A stretch of 8,950 nt of DNA from Bacteroidota bacterium (GTDB lineage: Bacteria > Bacteroidota > Bacteroidia > Bacteroidales > 4484-276): contig JABMQA010001102.1 of NCBI GenBank assembly GCA_013203545.1, positions 1 through 8,950 of the forward strand. The letters run 5' to 3'. The notes beneath the pieces were generated by a model. The model did no database searches. It worked only from the letters and a program-made list of their open reading frames with translations, and was not told the DNA's origin. The translations under genes and the position numbers were made by a program. Every line of letters begins with the position of its first letter. The stretch's first letter is position 1. Below, piece after piece: positions 5,486 to 8,950 of this stretch.

Positions 5486-6859
5486 TTACCTTAATAGGGG
5501 TCGGTAAACCAACTTTCCAGTCAGTACCTCATCACCAAAAACCATTTTACAAAAATAAACCCCTGCCGGTAAACCTTCCGGTTTCCATGTAAAGGAGTTA
5601 TTTCCTTTCAGAAAAAACATATCCGAATACAAATCTGCGACGATACCATTACCGGTGTAAAAGGTAATATCGGTTAATCCGTCGGAAGGGAGGTTAAATT
5701 GCAGCATGGCCTGGGATGAAAACGGATTCGGACTGCACAGGATCGTCCCGCCTTCATCGTGAACCTTTTGATTGTTAATTTCCACCGTACCCCCATTATC
5801 AGTGTATAGTATGGTGCCATATCCACCGGCTATCCATCCGTATTGCCCGTCAACAAAATGTACGGCTTCGAGGTGGTGAACGGTTTCACCGGATTGTTTT
5901 GACCAGTTATTACCTCCGTTGTCGGTTGTCAGAATTGTTCCGTTTTCGCCAACAACCCAGCCGTTCATCGCATCGGGAAAATAAACATCTTTCAGGAAAT
6001 CCACAGTTGGACAGGGTTGATTATTCCAGGTTTCACCGCCATCACTGGTATGGATTAATTTTCCGAGTTCACCTACAGCCCAACCGTTTAGCTCATCTGC
6101 AAAACTTACTGCCCTTAAGATTAAATTGGTCCCGCTGGATTGTTCCGTCCAATTTTGCCCACCGTCATCTGTGCTTAATATTATTCCCGCCAGGCCTGCT
6201 ACCCACCCATGCATTTCATCAACAAAACACACATCGTACAGGTACATATTGGTGCCACTTAACTGGATATCCCAAATAATTCCACCATCCTGCGTATGCA
6301 AGATGGTGCCACCGCTCCCCACAAGACATCCGGTATGCGGATCAACGAAAGATATCCCATCAAGAGAAAGGTTTACAACACTGGTTTGCTGGTTCCATGA
6401 CAATCCGCCGTCTTCGGTATGCATAATGGTACCGTTGTATCCAACCGCCCAGCCGTCATCGGGGCTTGCAAAACATATATCGAATAAGGTTTCTGCAGTA
6501 CCACTATTCTGTTCTTCCCATGTAAACCCCCCATCAGCAGTATGGACTATCGTCCCGCCATCGCCTGCTGCCCAACCATTCCATTCATCAGCCATCGAAA
6601 TTCCCCTGAATTTTTTCCTGCACCCGTTTGACTGGTCATGCCATGACAGTCCTCCATCATCAGAGTAAAAGATCACACCCAAACTGCCCGTTATCCAACC
6701 ATGGTCGGTGTCAGTAAAAGATACACCCCATAAATGGTTGTCGGTCATCCCCTGAATTTCCTCCCAGGTATCCCCGCCATTGGTGGTATAAATATATTTC
6801 CCTCCATTCCCCACTATCCAGCCATGATCATAGTCAACGGAATTTACGCTATAGAACAA
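5486..6859 (-). CDS. YCF48/BNR-type repeat protein with T9SS C-terminal sorting domain, 5'-truncated
   Basis: The open frame encodes nine repeats in a strict 41-residue register; the conserved GW (or its equivalent) falls at 13, 54, 95, 136, 177 (GC here), 218, 259, 300 and 341. Each unit reads about VxFxDxxxGWxVGxxGTIxxTxDGGxTW, with an Asp-box-like (S/T)xDGGxxW, typical of YCF48-like beta-propellers. Residues about 372-453 form a type IX secretion sorting domain: SPNPFSSQAMLQFNLP, then YTGNGIVADL, GLPAGVYFCKM and TGKLVYR. Such proteins are exported by Sec and then secreted or surface-anchored by T9SS, so they need a signal peptide. None is present: the frame has no ATG near its start, begins at best at a TTG (6857-6859) directly in the first repeat, and meets a stop ten codons further upstream. 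I infer that the 5' end was deleted and the gene is probably non-functional. Confidence 0.8.
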   Translation of the reverse strand: MFYSVNSVDYDHGWIVGNGGKYIYTTNGGDTWEEIQGMTDNHLWGVSFTDTDHGWITGSLGVIFYSDDGGLSWHDQSNGCRKKFRGISMADEWNGWAAGDGGTIVHTADGGFTWEEQNSGTAETLFDICFASPDDGWAVGYNGTIMHTEDGGLSWNQQTSVVNLSLDGISFVDPHTGCLVGSGGTILHTQDGGIIWDIQLSGTNMYLYDVCFVDEMHGWVAGLAGIILSTDDGGQNWTEQSSGTNLILRAVSFADELNGWAVGELGKLIHTSDGGETWNNQPCPTVDFLKDVYFPDAMNGWVVGENGTILTTDNGGNNWSKQSGETVHHLEAVHFVDGQYGWIAGGYGTILYTDNGGTVEINNQKVHDEGGTILCSPNPFSSQAMLQFNLPSDGLTDITFYTGNGIVADLYSDMFFLKGNNSFTWKPEGLPAGVYFCKMVFGDEVLTGKLVYRPLLR

Positions 6860-6910
6860 ACTTACAAACTTGAAACTTAAAACCTGTCAACCTCCGCTCT
6901 ATGCTTTCCC

Positions 6911-7627
6911 CTACCCCAGTTTCTCCTTCAACTTTTTAGCGTACCGCTTACTCATAATGAAGGGTTCCTCAATTCCTTTCAAATAGACCTGATAGGATTG
7001 GTTAAACCATTTTTCGACATCATGAACATATTCCGTATTAATTATTGTGGATCGGTGTATCCGGCAAAAAATATTCACGGGTAAACGTTCTTCCCACTCC
7101 CTTAGGCTTTTTAACACCAGCCCCTCATGGCCATCATTTGTGTAAACGTTGGTATAATCGATTGCAGAACTGATAAAAACAATGCTTCTTATTTTAATGA
7201 ATCTCATACTTTGCCCAACCAATAAAAACAACAAATCATCAGGATTCAACTTTTTATCCGGTGCAAAAGCAGGTGGTGTTTCAGTCTCAAAACGGTTGAG
7301 CGCTTTTTCAAGTCTTTCGTGTGTAACGGGTTTCAACAGATAATCCAGTGCATTTACCTCAAAAGCCTTGATGGCATACTCATCGAAAGCTGTAACAAAA
7401 ATCACCCTGCCATCGTAATCAATCTCATTTAACAGATCAAACCCCGATTTCCCCGGCATTTGTATATCCAGTAGCAAGAGTTCGGGATTCAGATTCTGTA
7501 TTTTCAAAATAGCCTCATCCACCGATTCCGCCTCACCAACAATATCGATGTTTCCAAATTCCCGGAGCATTTTATTAAGCTTCAACCTGGCCAGTCGCTC
7601 GTCGTCTATGATTAATGTCTTTAGCAT
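6911..7627 (-). CDS. LytTR-family response regulator
   Basis: A 238-residue cytoplasmic response regulator, partner of the kinase gene immediately upstream. The receiver domain (1-about 115) has the acidic pair Asp8-Asp9, the phospho-acceptor Asp54 in LLLLDIQMPG, Thr79 in FVTAFDEYA and Lys99 in LLKP. The LytTR DNA-binding domain (about 135-238) shows FIKIRSIVFISSAIDYTNVY, the conserved FCRIHRSTIIN (187-197) and the terminal SKRYAKKLKEKL. LytTR proteins bind pairs of short direct repeats spaced about two helical turns apart; a matching pair lies upstream of the kinase promoter (8792-8820). The start ATG (7625-7627) is 51 bp inside the kinase reading frame, so translation is probably coupled. 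The domain layout is complete, with nothing missing. Confidence 0.93.
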   Translation of the reverse strand: MLKTLIIDDERLARLKLNKMLREFGNIDIVGEAESVDEAILKIQNLNPELLLLDIQMPGKSGFDLLNEIDYDGRVIFVTAFDEYAIKAFEVNALDYLLKPVTHERLEKALNRFETETPPAFAPDKKLNPDDLLFLLVGQSMRFIKIRSIVFISSAIDYTNVYTNDGHEGLVLKSLREWEERLPVNIFCRIHRSTIINTEYVHDVEKWFNQSYQVYLKGIEEPFIMSKRYAKKLKEKLG

Positions 7628-8732
7628 TTTCGATGTGATTGAATATGGTTATATGTACTTCAACACTTTGGTCAGTCCTGACAAATTGAAGTTCGAAATT
7701 TTCATTATAGGCATTCTGAAGTCGTTTGCACACGTTGTTTACCCCCTTTCCTGTTCCAAAAGCCAACGGCCTCCCGCCATCACCATTCCGGCCCTGACTA
7801 ACCCATCTTCCGCTATTTGAAATGGTGATACTCAATTTATTACCGTCAGTAATGGCGCTAATCCCTACTTTGAGGGGAAGGCTACTGGTTTGCATTCCAT
7901 ACTTGATGGCATTTTCGATAAAGGGTTGCAGCAGGAAATTGAGGACTGGAAAATTCAAAGCTTCTTTAGCGATGCTATAATTCAATTCCAGGTTTTTCTC
8001 ATATCTCCTCTTCTCTATAGAGAGGTATTTCTTGATCATACCCAGTTCCTTGCCAAATGGTTGAAACCTGATATCACTGCTCAACAGCGAATACCGCAGG
8101 AATTCAGATAACTCAGAAATCATTTTCTTGGCTACTTCCTGGTTCTCATCCACCAACACTTCGATGGAGTTGAGTGAATTAAACAGAAAATGCGGATTCA
8201 ACTGGTAGGTCAGCATTTTGAGTTGCGCTTCCCGCGCCAGTAAAGTAGCATTTTCTGCTTTTTCCTTTTGAAACAACATATCGAGCCACATTTTCAGGCC
8301 ATAGTAACCAAATGCCCACAATACAAATAATGGCTGATAATATAACGTGAAAAAAATATTATGCCGGATGGCGTTCCCACCGGTGATTTCGTCGATGGTC
8401 AAGGTTTTGAATAACAGAACACCTTCTATAATTTCTATCGTGAAACCAATTAACTGCCAGATACATGAGGCTATTGCAGCGGTAAGCAAAATAACCATAA
8501 GATGAAACATTATGGGCATACCTTTATTCAGGTAATGCTTATAAATGTACCTGAGGCCGTGTGAAAGAAATACAGCGGAGGTCATAAAAACTACAGAGAA
8601 CCCCATGGATATTAACGAAAATTTGTCGCCCCGGGTAATTCGCATGGCAATAAAAAATGCAAAAATGATAAGCCAGCCCCCAACCTGTAATAGCCAGTAC
8701 AGTCGATGCCTTGGAACAGGTAATATTTTCAT
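7575..8732 (-). CDS. LytS/YehU-type sensor histidine kinase (PF06580 family)
   Basis: A 385-residue inner-membrane sensor kinase that phosphorylates the adjacent LytTR regulator. Four hydrophobic segments (about 12-30, 40-60, 73-97, 128-150) form the N-terminal sensor, with almost no extracytoplasmic domain. A short coiled-coil linker (155-175) leads to the phospho-acceptor His181 in QLNPHFLFNSLN (177-188). The ATP-binding part has the N-box LLQPFIENAIKYG (267-279, Asn274) and the G-box FGTGKGVNNVCKRL (325-338). I chose ATG 8730-8732: the longer frame begins with TTG at 8769-8771, which falls inside the -7 promoter box, and MKILPVPRHRLYW is a typical N-terminus. The last 53 bp overlap the regulator gene. 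The input signal is unknown; the compact membrane sensor suggests envelope or small-molecule sensing. Confidence 0.9.
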   Translation of the reverse strand: MKILPVPRHRLYWLLQVGGWLIIFAFFIAMRITRGDKFSLISMGFSVVFMTSAVFLSHGLRYIYKHYLNKGMPIMFHLMVILLTAAIASCIWQLIGFTIEIIEGVLLFKTLTIDEITGGNAIRHNIFFTLYYQPLFVLWAFGYYGLKMWLDMLFQKEKAENATLLAREAQLKMLTYQLNPHFLFNSLNSIEVLVDENQEVAKKMISELSEFLRYSLLSSDIRFQPFGKELGMIKKYLSIEKRRYEKNLELNYSIAKEALNFPVLNFLLQPFIENAIKYGMQTSSLPLKVGISAITDGNKLSITISNSGRWVSQGRNGDGGRPLAFGTGKGVNNVCKRLQNAYNENFELQFVRTDQSVEVHITIFNHIENAKDINHRRRATGQVEA

Positions 8733-8768
8733 AAGATTTAAAGTGATTTGATTGCAGTTGCAAAAATT

Positions 8769-8776
8769 CAAAATTA
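8769..8776 (-). promoter_or_regulatory. -7 promoter element of the kinase-regulator operon
   Basis: On the minus strand this reads TAATTTTG, an exact TAnnTTTG match, 36 bp upstream of the ATG at 8732. A TTTG lies 13 bp further upstream (8790-8793). It would be at standard 21-bp spacing only for the alternative, poorer box AATTTTTG at 8761-8768, so the exact start point is uncertain by about 8 bp. Confidence 0.55.
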
Positions 8777-8791
8777 TTCCCTAATCTCGCA

Positions 8792-8826
8792 AACGTTCAC
8801 CGATTTATTATCCCGTTCACAGATTT
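8792..8826. promoter_or_regulatory. Putative LytTR operator: two direct repeats 20 bp apart
   Basis: CGTTCACCGATTT (8794-8806) and CGTTCACAGATTT (8814-8826) agree at 12 of 13 positions with a period of exactly 20 bp, about two helical turns. The 9-mer at 8792-8800, AACGTTCAC, matches 8 of 9 positions of the published LytTR half-site pattern [TA][AC][CA]GTTN[AG][TG] as I remember it; the second 9-mer, CCCGTTCAC, matches 7. The pair lies just upstream of the kinase promoter, a suitable position for an activator, so the regulator may control its own operon. Confidence 0.5.
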
Positions 8827-8834
8827 CCGGTTAA

Positions 8835-8950
8835 TTTAAAAATTACTACGTTTTTACTTTGCCGAAAATACAATTTTTAGGGGAACCGAATAGGGTATAC
8901 CAGATTAAAAAAATTGTTTTTGATATTGACCACAGCAGGTACCTTGTTAC
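8835..8950 (+). promoter_or_regulatory. Possible promoter of a divergent gene beyond the right edge
   Basis: TTACTTTG at 8854-8861 is one base from TAnnTTTG and is followed by an A/T-rich stretch like a Bacteroidota leader. One plus-strand frame is open from 8835 to the edge and ends in the protein-like KKIVFDIDHSRYLV, but it has no ATG, so I do not call a gene. The remaining bases show nothing else. Confidence 0.25.

Noticed and set aside
5899..6668. Long plus-strand open frames opposite the YCF48 repeat gene
   Set aside because: They are antisense shadows of the 123-bp-periodic minus-strand coding sequence. Their translations are Pro/His/Ser-rich and show no family features.
8733..8771. 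Longer kinase start at TTG 8769-8771
   Set aside because: This codon lies inside the TAATTTTG promoter box, and the added NFCNCNQITLNL residues are not kinase-like; ATG 8730-8732 fits better.

Overview
The window looks like a chromosomal segment of a Bacteroidota bacterium, probably an environmental Bacteroidales/Marinilabiliales-type lineage. Four things point there: a type IX secretion (T9SS) C-terminal sorting domain, an S46 dipeptidyl-peptidase, a PF06580-type histidine kinase paired with a LytTR regulator, and start regions that lack Shine-Dalgarno sites but carry good matches to the Bacteroidota -7 box TAnnTTTG. The species cannot be named from the sequence.

Left part (1-3173, minus strand): the 5' half of an S46 dipeptidyl-peptidase gene runs off the left edge and carries a -1 frameshift at about 544-545. 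Upstream of it is a 546-bp spacer holding a 131-bp palindromic, MITE-like element with flanking direct repeats. Next comes an intact lipoprotein metallopeptidase of the M49 (dipeptidyl-peptidase III-like) type. Both enzymes would release dipeptides from oligopeptides in the cell envelope.

Middle part (3174-5485): a 157-bp divergent promoter spacer separates the M49 gene from a plus-strand gene for an outer-membrane beta-barrel protein with a roughly 220-residue C-terminal extension of unknown function. Downstream of it the DNA looks degraded. It contains a perfect 18-bp palindrome, an 80-bp-spaced imperfect direct repeat, two blocks of an 8-bp degenerate pyrimidine-rich tandem repeat, and between those blocks the 3' remnant of a small membrane-protein gene.

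Right part (5486-8950, minus strand): a YCF48/BNR-type repeat protein has nine repeats in an exact 41-residue register plus a T9SS sorting domain, but no start region or signal peptide, so it looks 5'-truncated. It follows a two-gene signalling operon in which the sensor kinase gene overlaps the LytTR response-regulator gene by 53 bp. Directly upstream of the kinase promoter are two near-identical direct repeats 20 bp apart that resemble LytTR-family binding sites, suggesting autoregulation. The last ~120 bases may hold the promoter of a divergent gene lying beyond the window.

I see no defence system, phage, CRISPR array, rRNA or tRNA. The most promising leads are the putative LytTR operator, the barrel-fusion protein, the MITE-like element and the decayed, repeat-flanked region.
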